DNA of 64,000 nt from positions 2,127,543 through 2,191,542 of the forward strand of contig NC_037271.1 in NCBI RefSeq assembly GCF_000002425.4, in the 5' to 3' direction. The notes under the pieces were generated by a model that saw only the letters and a program-made list of their open reading frames with translations, had not been told where the DNA came from and ran no database searches. The DNA comes from Physcomitrium patens. Taxonomy: Eukaryota; Streptophyta; Bryopsida; Funariales; Funariaceae. Positions 39,767 through 52,272 of this stretch are shown one piece after another. Positions within the stretch are counted from its first letter, which is position 1. Each line of letters begins with the position of its first letter. The position numbers and the translations under genes are program-made.

Positions 39767-41700
39767 CAAATATACTACTTAGCTTTTATTCCAATTAAAG
39801 AAAATATAGATTAGGACTTGGTATTCTTATATATTTCATGTTTATTTAAAAATCACAATTGAATTTTTGATTAAAAAATATCTAGATATTTTAGCAAAAA
39901 TATTAAAATATTTAGTAATCTTTATTTAAATTCTAGTTCCATCTCAGTAATCTCCATTGAGGGCCAAAACCATGATATAGTTTGTAAAGGAACAATTGAT
40001 GTCTAGGTGCCTTGAAACAACATTCAATAAAATCAAACACAGAAACAATGATAGAAAAAAGATACAAAACTAAGTCATGCTATCTTTGTAAAATCTTGTT
40101 ATGGATATCCAAGCACTTTGTTGGATTACTAAATCTACCAATAGAACCTACAAATTTTTAAGGAGCTATTCAATATAAAGCACAAATGGATGCTATAGAA
40201 GATGGAATAGCATCAATAGTCAAAATAATTCTTAGAAGTTTATAGAATTACTTCATAGAAAGGTTTGCATCTTAACTAAGTGGGTCTACAAAAAAAAAAA
40301 AAAAAAGACAATAGTATGCAAACACACAAAGTTAGATTAGTTGCCAAAGAATTTGAACTAAGAGAGGCAATAGATTTTGACAATATATTTGCACCAATAA
40401 TGAAATGTGCAACAATCAGACTTCTAGTTATACTAGCAATTCAAGAGAGTTAGTAACTACTAATCATGGATGTTAAAATAATATTCTTAATTAGAGATCT
40501 ACAAAAAGAATTATACATATCACAACTTCAAGGATTTATTACAGAAAGAAAAAAAATATCTAGTATGCAAGATAAAAAAAATATTATATGGATTATAACA
40601 AGCTCTTAAATTTTGATACTCCAAAATTAACTTATATTAGAAAAAATAAGGCTTTTAGAAGGATAAAAGAAATTACAACCTATATATCATATGACATTAA
40701 GATAAAATATTACTTATAGTATTATATATGGATGATCTTTTATTTGCAAGCAATTACTTAAAGTGGATCAAATGGTTTTAATACCAATTAGAATCTAAAT
40801 TCAAAATATCAAAAATAAATAAAAGAGAAGTCATTTTATATCTAAAGGCTAAATCCATCTAGGTACCACATGATGTCTTCTTCACATAAAAGGCCTATAT
40901 ACTTAAAATACTAAAATAATTTGAATTAAACTAATAATTTTTTATCTCAATATTTATGATTAAAAAGCTAAAACTACAAATAAATATAAGAACACTCTTA
41001 GTTGCTTCAACTACTTATAAATATTTAATTGGAAAAATGATCCATCTATCTTATACAAGATCAAATATATAATATACTACATATCAAATAAGAAGATATA
41101 TGGCACATCTTCTAGAATTATACTTGGAGGCTATTAAATAATTTCTCAAATATTTTAAAAAAACTTGAGACTATAAGATTTTCTACAAGAAAAATAACCA
41201 ATCATATATAATTAGATTTTTCAATAATGATTGATCAAGGAATATTAAAGGGGCTCATTCAACAATTGATTTTGTCATTATTTTTCATGATTTTATAATT
41301 ACATGGATGTCAAAGAAATAATTTAATATCATACTTTCATCAATAAAAATAAAATATATGGCTATATCAATTATATCTTGTAAATCTTCTTGGCTTAAGA
41401 TGCTAAGCATCAATTTAGAAATAGAAGCTATAAAACCACTCATGATCCATTGTGACAATGAAGCATCTATAAAAATGGCCACAAATTTAAAAATCACATT
41501 AAAATCAAATATATTATAATATACTTTTATTATACTAAAAACTAGAAGTATGAGACATCAAACTAATCTATATATAAAAAATAAAGAAAATAATGAATTT
41601 ATTCACAAAACCTTTAGGCAAGGATTTATTTGAAAAATTTAGAACCAAGCTGAATTTACAAAGCTATGAAGTTATTAAAGTAAGTAGATTTTAGAAGAAT
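39767..41700 (+). mobile_element. Ty1/copia remnant: reverse transcriptase and RNase H part
   Basis: From about 40170 pieces in order match copia pol: KWVYK, LVAKEFE, DFDNIFAPIMKCATIR, an YMDDLLFA box near 40725, and from about 41250 the RNase H region including HCDNEASIKMA. It is strongly AT-shifted with many breaks, so it is an old fossil. Integrase sequence is not seen between this and the gag part at 36.7 kb, so much is missing if they are one element. The right LTR was not identified. Confidence 0.85.
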
Positions 41701-42792
41701 ATGCAAGATAAAATTTTCTACTATATCTAATTATTGTAGTATAAATATACTATAATAATTAAATTTCAAAAGTTACATAGTTGATTACTTTAGATCTCTT
41801 TTCAAAATTCTTATGTTAATTGCTACTAAAATTGTTCATTTATACTATACAATTCAATTACAAGGTATAGACTCTACAATGTAATCTTTTGCTTATATCA
41901 TAAAACTTCTTATATTTTAGATAGAAAAATTGAAGGAAGATGAATGTCAATCATGAAGCAAAGCAAAGCAAAACAATTTGAATTGTTTGATCTATTTTTG
42001 GCCATTATTTTGAAGCCTCTATCTTCATCATTATAAAATAATTATTTATATTTAAAAAAATTCAAAAGTAATATCAAGAAAATGATGTGGATGAAAACTC
42101 AATAAACAATTGAAACAAAGAGCCAATCTATCAATAACAAGACTTCTTTTTGCACCAAAATATCACAAGTTAAAGAAACCACCAAATTGGCTCATCAAAC
42201 ATTAAACAAATTGTAAAAAATTCTAAAGAAGATTACTATTTTGAAATGATTATTTTCCACACACAACTTGGCAATTGACCACGTAAAAGAATAAGTAACT
42301 CACAACATCTCGAAAGTCTACTTACAACATACATAATGACTACAAGAATGGAGATAAAACAAAATATAAACCATATTCTATATTCTATCAGTCAAATTTT
42401 TCAAGTTAACATTATTTAGCATATATTGATTTTTCCTCATAGTAAGAGGGCTATTAGATGACAAATTTTTGTAATAAGATATACTTCCACATTCTTCATT
42501 TCTATGATATTGTTCAAAGATCAACCTAAAATTAAACCATGTCATGTTCTATTTAGATTTTTTATAAAATTATAATTAAAATTAAATTCTCACTAGAATA
42601 ATAATTTCATCAATATTAATTATATGACGTCCAAAAAGATATTATTTGTAGAGTACTCCAAAATAATTTAGATATTAAAAGATTGTTACATAAGTATTAT
42701 TTTAATTTTTTTTTCTAAAATTATATATAAATCATGAATTAGTACAATAAGAGAAGTATTAAATTTAATCTAAAGTATCAGTATCTATATGG
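41701..42792. other. AT-rich, unassigned
   Basis: Follows the copia RNase H end. It may contain that element's worn 3' LTR, but I could not match it to a partner. No gene is seen. Confidence 0.4.
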
Positions 42793-44115
42793 TGTCATGT
42801 TGTGACATGATTATATAGTGAGAATATGACTAAAAATAATTTTTTAATTAATACTCTATTATATTAATTCAACAAGAATTCAACATATTTTAATAATTCT
42901 TTTATTAAAGCCTCTTAGCCTATTTTCTTATCTTAATAGCAAGTAGATAAAAGTTGATTAGTATTTTTACCTTCTAGGATATAAAAACTCTTCTACTGCC
43001 TTATAAACACCATAAATTGATAAAATCAAGTTAAAAGAAATAAATAATTAGTATAGTTGATACTAGGATTAATTTGAGGATAGGGTTGGATTAAAAAATC
43101 CTTAGGATAGGTTAGCTTGATATCCAAGGGTTGACCATTTGTGAGACAAGGTCGAAATCAAATCTCTAGCTACTAAAACAATCGCCTAGGTTAAAATAGG
43201 ATTTCATTTGAAGATTAAAGATTAGAATTTGAGAGCTAGATTAGAGCTTGTTCCAAAGACATAAGATTGATTTTTGTAGGATTTGAGAAAAGTTAGGAAT
43301 TATTGTTGGAAGTCAAGGTTTGTATTGGCAACTTGGAATTTATGCAATGAAATTAGGACTAACACTCTCAATTAGTTCTTAAAATTGGTATTACATCTAC
43401 AGTTCAAATTTTGACAAAACTTGGATAATTAGGTGTGCTAAATGTATGTAAAATTTTGTGATAATCCAATAGTGCAATTGAGAGATATTTGGGTTTTGGT
43501 ACAATAACATATCAGAAGTTGGAAGTTTGGGATTGGATAGGATTTTTATGATATGCGGAGATCTAATAGTCAGATCAAGATAAAATTTGGCTTAGTATTG
43601 AAAGACTTCAAGGTTAAGCTACAAACCAATTTTGAATCAAAGTTAATGGTTGGAGAAGGAGAAATCATTATTGGAATTTTTACTTCATCTTTTAAATTGG
43701 CAGCTAAGTGACATTAGTGTAGTTTTTGGAGATTTTCTCACAATTTATAAGTTCGATTAGGTTGAAAATTCTTGAGCTTATAAAAGAATTACATTGACAA
43801 TTGCATGTAAAATTTCACATCAAATCAACGATCGGATTAGAAGTTACAGCTTGTCAAAACTCATTGATTAGGATTAGGGCTTATAAAAAAAATCTAAATT
43901 ACTTAAATATAAAAGTAATAAGGTAATTGAGGTTTATGTGTGAACGAGGCTACTAAGAAGAGTATTTTTTAAGACTTTTGAATTAGTATTTGGATTATAT
44001 TCTTTTCATATGGCTGAAACCTATTAGGGTTTCTTAGATGTTTGTAAAATACAACCTCATCTTCCAGAGCTAGGTGCCCAGTGCATTCCCAAGCAAGAAA
44101 ACACGTAATGTGATA
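42793..44115 (+). mobile_element. LTR-like element family A, copy A4
   Basis: 1323 bp, beginning TGTCATGTTGTGACATGA and ending CACGTAATGTGATA, with an exact ATGG duplication at 42789-42792 and 44116-44119. It has the conserved A blocks (including a TTGAGAGCTAGATTAGAGC region and a CAGAGCTAGGTGCCCAGTGC end block) but almost no 11-bp tract. Non-coding. Probable solo LTR. Confidence 0.82.
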
Positions 44116-44789
44116 ATGGCTTCAAGCTTTACATTAGTTTCAACAAACTATCAATGACTGCTATACAACTTAGTTTTTATTTTTTTTTATTTTTATTTTT
44201 TTTTTAATCAATAAAGTCATTTTCTTATTTACCATTGTGATACTTAAAACATAGGTAGAATGTCCTTTATAGTGCCTCTCAATCATATAGCTTGTGACAA
44301 GGAAGTATTATAACTTAAGGTAGGATTAGACAACAGTATAACACCATACATAGTATATGTCACTGAAAAATAGACTTGTAGATGCAATCATTATATATAT
44401 TCTAAATAAAAAGTATTTGTTACTGAAAAAAATTCTTATTTTGGTTGTCAATCCTCTATTAAACCATTGTAACTTCTTAAAATGCTCATAAAGTGGTGTT
44501 TTGAATTTTAAGTTCTATACTTGAATGCTTGATATAATCCATCTTTGAACATACTTTCATAAGTTAATTTTGAACACATCAATTGAAATCCTTTTCTCAT
44601 ACTTTGAAAACATTAAAAGGGATCATAGACATGGAACTTTAAATTAAGATTTATTTGACAAAAATTCCTAATTTTTTTAGAATAAGATGCAAAAGATATC
44701 CTAAAATAGAGCCTCAATGGTCTTCCTCTCCATGGTTGTAGAGGCATTGTCATATGACATGATTTATAATTTAAAAATACATGAAATAT

Positions 44790-45571
44790 CTTGCTATTAG
44801 AGAGTTTAGTTTTAACTTATTAGCTAAGATCTAATAAGTGTTTTATTCCACTTTTAGCTTAAATACAAAGTATTGGCTTCCAAAACTTCTTCATTTTATA
44901 CAAAATGCCTAAATTATAGGAAAAATTCTTCAAAACATATTTTTTCCGCAAAAGATTTCTTCTTGAATTTTAGAAATTCATATCTCTTGATCCATTTGAT
45001 TATTTTCTCTCAAACTTTTACATAACATAGCTATTATTCTTAAGCTTTACTACAAAAAAATGAAGTATAAAACCGCTACCAATCTTTTGGCATCTTAAAA
45101 ATCCTTGTAGGTGCTCTAAACCCTAACTTACAAGCATCTAAGTACTATTTTCTTCATATCTCAAAATATAAAATTCAAATGCCACAAAATTTTTGCACAA
45201 ATTTTATTAACATGATTATACACATTTAAAAAAAATAGCCAAAATTTATCAAATTTCTCAAGATATAGTTCAAAATACAACCATTAATAAATCAGGTTAC
45301 TTATTGCCCTTAGATTGCACGTATTGATTTCAACTTCCAATATCTCCTTTATTTCAACTTAGAATTCATCAAACAATATATAAAAAATATAGCCAAGAAA
45401 GTGTTCTCTTTAATTCTAATTGGTGATATTTTATTTCTTTTTGTATGTATGTGTTATATTCAAAAGAGTGATAGTAGATACAAAATCATCACCTTAACTT
45501 TAAGTATCCATATTTCTTTCATATATATTCCAAATCACACATAATTTATACCAAAATCATAGAAAAAATCC
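44790..45571 (-). mobile_element. LTR-like element family C, copy C3, truncated
   Basis: Matches the left 60% of C2 (55645-56918) in the same orientation, including the CTTCATATCTCA...ATGCCACAAA block (about 45150-45190) and the TTATTGCCCTTAGATTGCA block near 45300. The match ends abruptly at about 45571, where the D1 chromovirus fragment begins. This is a rearrangement or insertion breakpoint. Confidence 0.65.
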
Positions 45572-47905
45572 TAAATGGTCCCAATCTTCGATAGTCCAAC
45601 TTATCACATGGTCGCTTGGTCTTGATATTTCGTCGAAGAAGCCAGGCTTTGTCTCCAACTTTGAAAGTAGGTGCTGGATTCCGAAATCTATCTGCAGACG
45701 TCTTATAGGATTCTTGAGCGGATTGTAATTGAAGCTTCAACATAGTTTGAAGCTCTGATAGTTACTTCACAAATCCTTCAGCTGCTGGATTGAAATTTGT
45801 TGACGGACTCAATAAATCAAGCTTCGGATGATACCCATAGTTGGAAAAGAATGGTGTTTGTTGAGTCGACGCATGGAGGGTGTTGTTATATGCAAACTCA
45901 GCTAGTGATAGATATGCAGTCCAATCGTCTTGCTGATAGTTGATGCTGCATCGTAAGTACTGCTCCAAGACTTGGTTCACCCGTTCCGTTTGGCCATCAT
46001 TTTGAGGATGAAAAGCTGAAGAAAGCTTGATATCCACCTTCAATATCCCAAAGAGAGATCTCCAAAACTTTGACACGAACTGGGTACCTCGATCTGATAT
46101 GATATCATCTGGTAGTCCATGATATCGATACACATTATCGAGAAAGAGTCTTGCTGTGACTTCACTGGACGATGTCTTCTTACAAGGAACAAAGTGTGCC
46201 ATCTTCGTAAGCCGATCTACCACGACAAAGATGCTGTCAAATGAGTTTGATGATGGTAAGTCCGTGATGAAGTCCATAGAAATTGAAGACCATGGTCGAC
46301 GTGGAATTGGCAATGGCTGTAGAAGTCCATAAGGGTGATGCCGAGGATTCTTAGATCTTGAACAAATGTTACAAGAGAGGACAAAATCTTTCACATCCTT
46401 CCACATTTGGGGCCACCAAAAATCTCGGGAAATAAGCTCCAAGGTCTTGTTGAATCCAAAATATCCCGCAGCAAGAAAATCATGGCGAGATTGAAGAACT
46501 TGGAGTCGTGCTAGTCCTTTTGGAATGTACAATCGCTCTTCAAAGTATAAAAGATCTCCCTCCACCTTGAACTTGTCGTCATTGGTACGTTGCTTGATAT
46601 CAATGGCTACTGAATCTTTAATGGTCATAGCACGTACCTGGTTTAGGAAGTCAGCATCAAATGATACAATAGTAGCACAAAGTTGAAATCTCTCTGGCTT
46701 CAATAACGTTGTACATTGTTGATCAAATGCTGCTTCTCCAACCTTTGGTGCAAGATACGATCTCCTTGATAAAGCATCAGATAGTCCTTGCTGTCTTCCA
46801 GGTCGATAAGTGATAACAAAATCGAATCTAGATAGCGACATATTCCACCGAGCTTGACGCCGATTTAAAACTCGAGCCGTCATGAAATACTCCAAATTCT
46901 TGTGATCCGTATATACGGTTACTGGATGTGCAGCTCCTTCAAGAAAGTGACGCTATTCTTCGAAAGAATCCACTATAGCAAGAAGTTCCTTATCGTGGAT
47001 CTCATAATTGATTTCAGCAGCAGAGAACTTCCGAGAATAGAATGCAACTGGATGGAACTTCTTATCTTCACTCATTTGTAAAAGCACAGCTCCCAAAGTA
47101 AAATCTGAAGTATCAGTTTCTAAATAGAAGGCCTTTGTAAAGTCTGGATGTACCAAAATTGGAGCTGTAGTAAATGCTGTCTTCAAATCTTGAAACGCCT
47201 TCTCCGCCAAAGGTCCCCATTCCAACTTATCCTTGCATGTTAATTGAGTGAGAGGAGCAGCAACTTGAGAATAATTCTTGATGAAGATCCGATAGAAGTT
47301 AGCAAAACCAAGAAAGCATTGTACGTCTTTAACCGTCTTCAGAACCTCCCAAGACATGATTGCTTCTACTTTCTTGGGGTCCATCTTCAAACCTTCTGTA
47401 GTCGCAATGAACCCCAAAAATTCCATCTCCGTCTGGTGAAATAAACACTTTTCTAATTTGGCATATAGTCCTCGCTTGCGTAGTTTCTCCAAGACCAAAC
47501 GAACATGCTCCTCATGCTCTTCCTCGTTTTTGAGAATATTAGAATATCGTCCAAGTAGATGATAACAAAATCATCGAGGTGTTCTCGAAAGATGTCATTC
47601 ATCATATGTTGGAAAACCGCTGGAGTATTGGTAAGACCAAAAGGCATGACATTATATTCGAAATGACCATACCTTGTACGGAATGCTGTCTTCCACTCAT
47701 CTCCTTCCTTGATTCGTACGAGATTATAAGCTCCCCTTAGATCAATTTTTGTAAAGATCTTCGCACGTCCAAGTTGTTCTAAGAGACTAGAAATCAAGGG
47801 TAATGTGTAACGATTTTTCTTTGTTACCTTGTTGAGGCCTCAATAGTCCACACACATCCGTAATGATCCATCTTTCTTCTTCACAAATAAGATGGGTGCT
47901 CCATC
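45572..47905 (-). mobile_element. Ty3/gypsy chromovirus fragment D1
   Basis: Minus-strand pol fragment containing reverse transcriptase (from about 47900 downwards, with a YLDDIL box), RNase H, zinc-binding and core integrase domains. It stops inside the region after integrase, so the chromodomain and LTR are absent. Long frames remain (377 and 181 codons) with only a handful of breaks, so it is much younger than B1, B2 or the copia remnant. It forms the left arm of an inverted repeat with D2. Confidence 0.92.
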
Positions 47906-50900
47906 CATAGATTGGAGGTTGCGAAAGATGACCTTTTCCACAAAAGTACCCAAGAGTAAGCCTAGTAGAAAACCCCGAATAGAGAAATCCTTATTCATTG
48001 GAGCAAGAGCATTTATAAGATCGTCCAAGGAAGGCACACCATTTGTCATTTATGCAGCTCCAACTACTGGGGAGAAGATCTCGACAATAAGTATACCTGA
48101 GCAATATAAGGATTTTAAAGATGTGTTTCAAAAGAAGAATTCTAACATACTACCGGAACACCGACCATATGATTGCGCCATAGACTTGCAGAAAGGAGCA
48201 CAACCATCTTTTGGCCCAATCTACAATCTATCACAGACAGAGTTGGCAGAGTTGTGGAAGTATATCGACGAGAATCTAGCCAAGAACTTCATCCGTCATT
48301 CAAAATCATCAGCTAGAGCAACATCTTATTTGTGAAGAAGAAAGATGGCTCGTTGCGGATGTGCGTGGACTATCGAGGCCTCAACAAGGTAACAAAGAAG
48401 AATCGTTATCCATTATCCTTGATTTCTGGTCTCTTAGAATAACTTGGATGTGCAAGGATCTTTACAAAAATTGATCTAAGGGGAGTTTACAACCTTGTAC
48501 AAATCAAGGAAGGAGATGAGTGGAAGACAGCGTTCCGTACAAGGTATGGTCATTTTGAGTATAATATCATGCCCTTTCGTCTTACCAATGCTCCAACGGT
48601 CTTTCAACATATGATGAATGATATTTTCTGAGAGCACCTTGACGATTTTGTTGTCATCTATTTGGATGATATTTTGATATTCTCCAAAAACGAGGAAGAG
48701 CATGAAAAGCACGTCCGTTTGGTCTTGGAGAAACTACGCGAGCGAGGATTATATGCCAAGTTAGAGAAGTGTTTATTTCACCAAATAGAGATTGAGTTTT
48801 TGGGGTTTGTGCGACTATAGAAAGCTTGAAGATGGACCCCAAGAAGGTGGAAGCAATCGTGTCCTGGGAGATTCCGAAGATAGTTAGAGACGTACAATGC
48901 TTTCTTGGTTTTGCCAACTTCTATCGAATCTTCATCAAGAATTACTCTCAAGTTGCTGCTCCTCTCACTTGGTTGACATGCAAGGATAAGTTGGAATGGA
49001 AACCTCTAGCGGAAAAGGCATTTGAAGACCTGAAGATCACATTTACTACGGCTCCAATCTTAGTACATCCAGACTTTACAAAGGCCTTTTATTTAGAAAC
49101 TGATGCTTCGGATTTTGCTTTGGGAGCTGTACTTTCACAAATGGGAGAAGACAAGAAGCTCCATCCAATTGCATTCTATTCTCGAAAGTTCTTTGCTGCT
49201 GAAATCAATTATGAGATCCACGATAAGGAACTTCTTCCTATAGTGGATTCTTTCTAAGAATGGCGTCACTTTCTTGAAAGAGCTGCACACCCAGTGACCG
49301 TATACACAAATCACAAGAATTTGGAATATTTCATATCGGCTCGAGTTCTAAATCGATGTCAAACTCGGTGGAGTATGTTGCTATCTAGGTTTGATTTTGT
49401 TATCACTTATCAACCTGGAAAGCAGCAAGGACTATCTGATGCCTTATCGAGGAGATCGTATCTTGTACCAAAGGCTGGAGAAGCAGCGTTTGATCAACAA
49501 TATACGACATTGTTGAAGCTAGAGCAATTTCAGCTTTGCGCTACTATTGTGCCAATTGATGCTGACTTCCTGAATCAAGTACGTACCATGACCATTGAAG
49601 ATTCAGTAGCCATTGATATTAAGCAGCATGCCAATGACGACAAATTCAAAGTGGAGGGAGATCTTTTATACTTTGAAGAGCCGTTATATATCCCAAAAGG
49701 ACCAGCATGACTCCGAGTTCTTCAATCTTGCCACGATTTTCCAGCTGTGGAATATTTTGGATTCAACAAGACCTTGGAGCTTATTTCTCGAGATTTTTGG
49801 TGGCCCCAAATGTGGAAGGATGTGAAAGATTTTGTCCTCTCTTGCGACATCTGTTCAAGATCCAAGAATCCTCGGCATCGCCCTTATGGACTCCTACAGC
49901 CATTGCCAATTCTACGTCGACCATGGTCTTCAATTTCCATAGACTTCATCACGGACCTGCCATCATCGAACTCATTTGACAGCATCTTTGTCGTGGTAGA
50001 TCGGCTTACAAAGATAGCACACTTTATCCCTTGTAAGAAGACATCGTCTAATGAAGTCACAACAAGGCTCTTTCTCGATAATGTGTATCAATATCATGGA
50101 CTATTAGATGATATCGTATCAGATCGAGGAACCCAGTTCGTATCAAAGTTTTGGAGATCTCTCTTTGAGATACTGAAGGTAGATATCAAGCTTTCTTCGA
50201 TTTTTCAACGTCAAACTGACAACCAAACGGAACGAGTGAACCAAGTCTTGGAACAATACTTACGATGCAACATCAACTATCAGCAAGACGATTGGACCAC
50301 ATATCTGTCGCTAGCCAAGTTTGTATATAACAACACCCTCCATGCATCGACTCAATACACACCATTCTTTTTCAACTATGGATATCATTCGAAGCTTGAT
50401 TTATTGAGTCCGTCAACAAATAACAATCCAACAGTTGAAGGATTTGCGAAACAACTATCAGAGCTTCAAAATACATTGAAGCTTCAATTACAATCCGCTC
50501 AAGAATCCTACAAGGCGTCTGCAGATAGATTTCGGAATCAAACACCTACTTTCAAAATTGGAGACAAAGCATGGCTTCTTCGACGAAATATCAAGACCAA
50601 GCGACCATGTGATAAGTTGGACTATCAAAGATTGGGACCATTTATCATCCAGAAGTAAATCAATCCAGTGGCGTACTATCTGGAATTACTGACTTCTATG
50701 AAGGTACATCCAGTCTTTCATGTTTCTCTGTTGGAGCCTTATCGAGAGTCATCTTTTCCTGGAAGAGTGCAATGTCCGACACCTAGTATTGAGATCGAGA
50801 ACCACAAAGAATACGAGATTGAAAAAGTATTAGATTCACGGCGAAGGTGGGACAAGTTGGAATATCTTGTTCATTGGTGCGGCTACGACATTAATGAGCA

Positions 50901-51906
50901 AATGTGGGAGCCAGCTAAAAATTTTGCCAATGCGCCACAAAAGGTACAGGAGTTTCATCAACAACATCCTCATAAACCTAAGCCGGTTCGACAATAGCTT
51001 CTTTCTGAAGCTTGCTCACCTAAGAATATAAGAAAGGGGAAGAGCACTACCAAAATTCGTAGTTGATGTAGTTATTTTTTCCAAGATAAAATAGAATTTT
51101 TTCAGTAGCCATAGTTTGGTCTTCTGATATGGATAGTCAAGAGATAGATACTATGCTAGTCAGATTATCTCAACTGACTAGATCAAGAAGGCGACCCCGA
51201 AATGAAGAACCGCCTACACCACGACGACGACGAAGGATACCGACTACCCGATCACTGGTAATTATATTTGAGTCCGAGCCTGCTTACGATGGTTAGCCAG
51301 AAGGCGTGTTTGCAGGACAATTTCATAATGAAGACATGGAAGTTAATGCTTGGTCAAAAGTTGAAGGAGTGGGTCACTACCGTTGGCTTCAAGGGCCAAT
51401 GAACCACTTGCCTCGTGAACAACAGTTGGAGTTCATAGCAGACGTTATATGACAGATCTTCATTTTCTTACGTTGGTTCTAATTAACAACAACATTGCTT
51501 CTCAGAGACCTCGAAGCTAAAGGAGGGGGTGATGTTAGCGACATAGTCCTTAGAACCTTCTAGAAACAAGTTTCTAGAACCTTCTAGAAGCAAGTCTTTT
51601 GAACCTTCTAGAAGCTTCTTAGTTGGTAGAAGATATTAGGGACATAGTCTTTAGAACCTACTAGAAGCAAGTCTTTGGAAACTTCTAGAAGCTTCCTAGT
51701 TGGTAGAAGTTGCTTGAGAAGCTTCCTAAATAGGAGTATATATTGGAATCGAGGCTGAAGAGTTCTTCAGTCTCGACAACACATCTCTTGGAGCTCTAGC
51801 TCACCTCTCTGGTGTTGTTCTTATATTCATCTGATTAATCTAGTTCTTGCTAGTTCTTCTTGAACTTCTTGTTAGATCTCGAGTCTCTATTTCTGTGTCT
51901 GTGACA
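47906..51906 (+). mobile_element. Ty3/gypsy chromovirus fragment D2 with 3' LTR
   Basis: The plus strand begins within the protease-reverse transcriptase linker, then carries reverse transcriptase, RNase H, integrase and a chromodomain (about 50730-50990, with the aromatic WDKLEYLVHWCGYDINEQMW motif). After the chromodomain come about 500 bases with an arginine-rich open stretch, a polypurine tract (51518-51532) and the LTR. Gag and the 5' LTR are missing. A handful of breaks remain, and it is relatively young. Chromoviruses of this general type are reported from mosses. Confidence 0.92.
51533..51906 (+). repeat. 3' LTR of D2
   Basis: Starts TGTTAGCGACATAG directly after a polypurine tract (AAAGGAGGGGGTGA) and ends near TGTGACA, 374 bp. 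It contains repeated AACCTTCTAGAAGC motifs and a TATATATTGG promoter-like box at about 51737. No matching 5' LTR lies in the window. Confidence 0.8.
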
Positions 51907-52077
51907 CAAGAAGAATCTCTTTTCAAGATGGAGGACATAAGATGATTCTTTGTACCTCGACATTAAATGAAGAAGAAAGACATTCCGTAACCAAAGACTT
52001 ACTCGTAGAGACAATATTTATGAAGAAGCAAATATAGCATGAGCAACTCGTATATATGGTCATTCCAAATGTTACAT

Positions 52078-52233
52078 TGTCATACTATAAATACTTATAA
52101 TATGTAAAAAATAGTTAAAATATATTGTATGTTCAAAAATTTAGATGTGTGTTAGAGTGGTTAATAGATTAAATCAAAAGGAGTTGATATAAGAAACCTT
52201 TTTTTTTTTTTTTTTAATTGTTTTGATTTTGGC

Positions 52234-52272
<39 letters not shown>

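Noticed and set aside
37702-44115. A3 and A4 as the two LTRs of one element around the copia pol sequence
   Set aside because: Each copy has its own matching target duplication (ACCAT and ATGG), the lengths differ, and copia gag sequence lies left of A3. Separate insertions explain the layout better.
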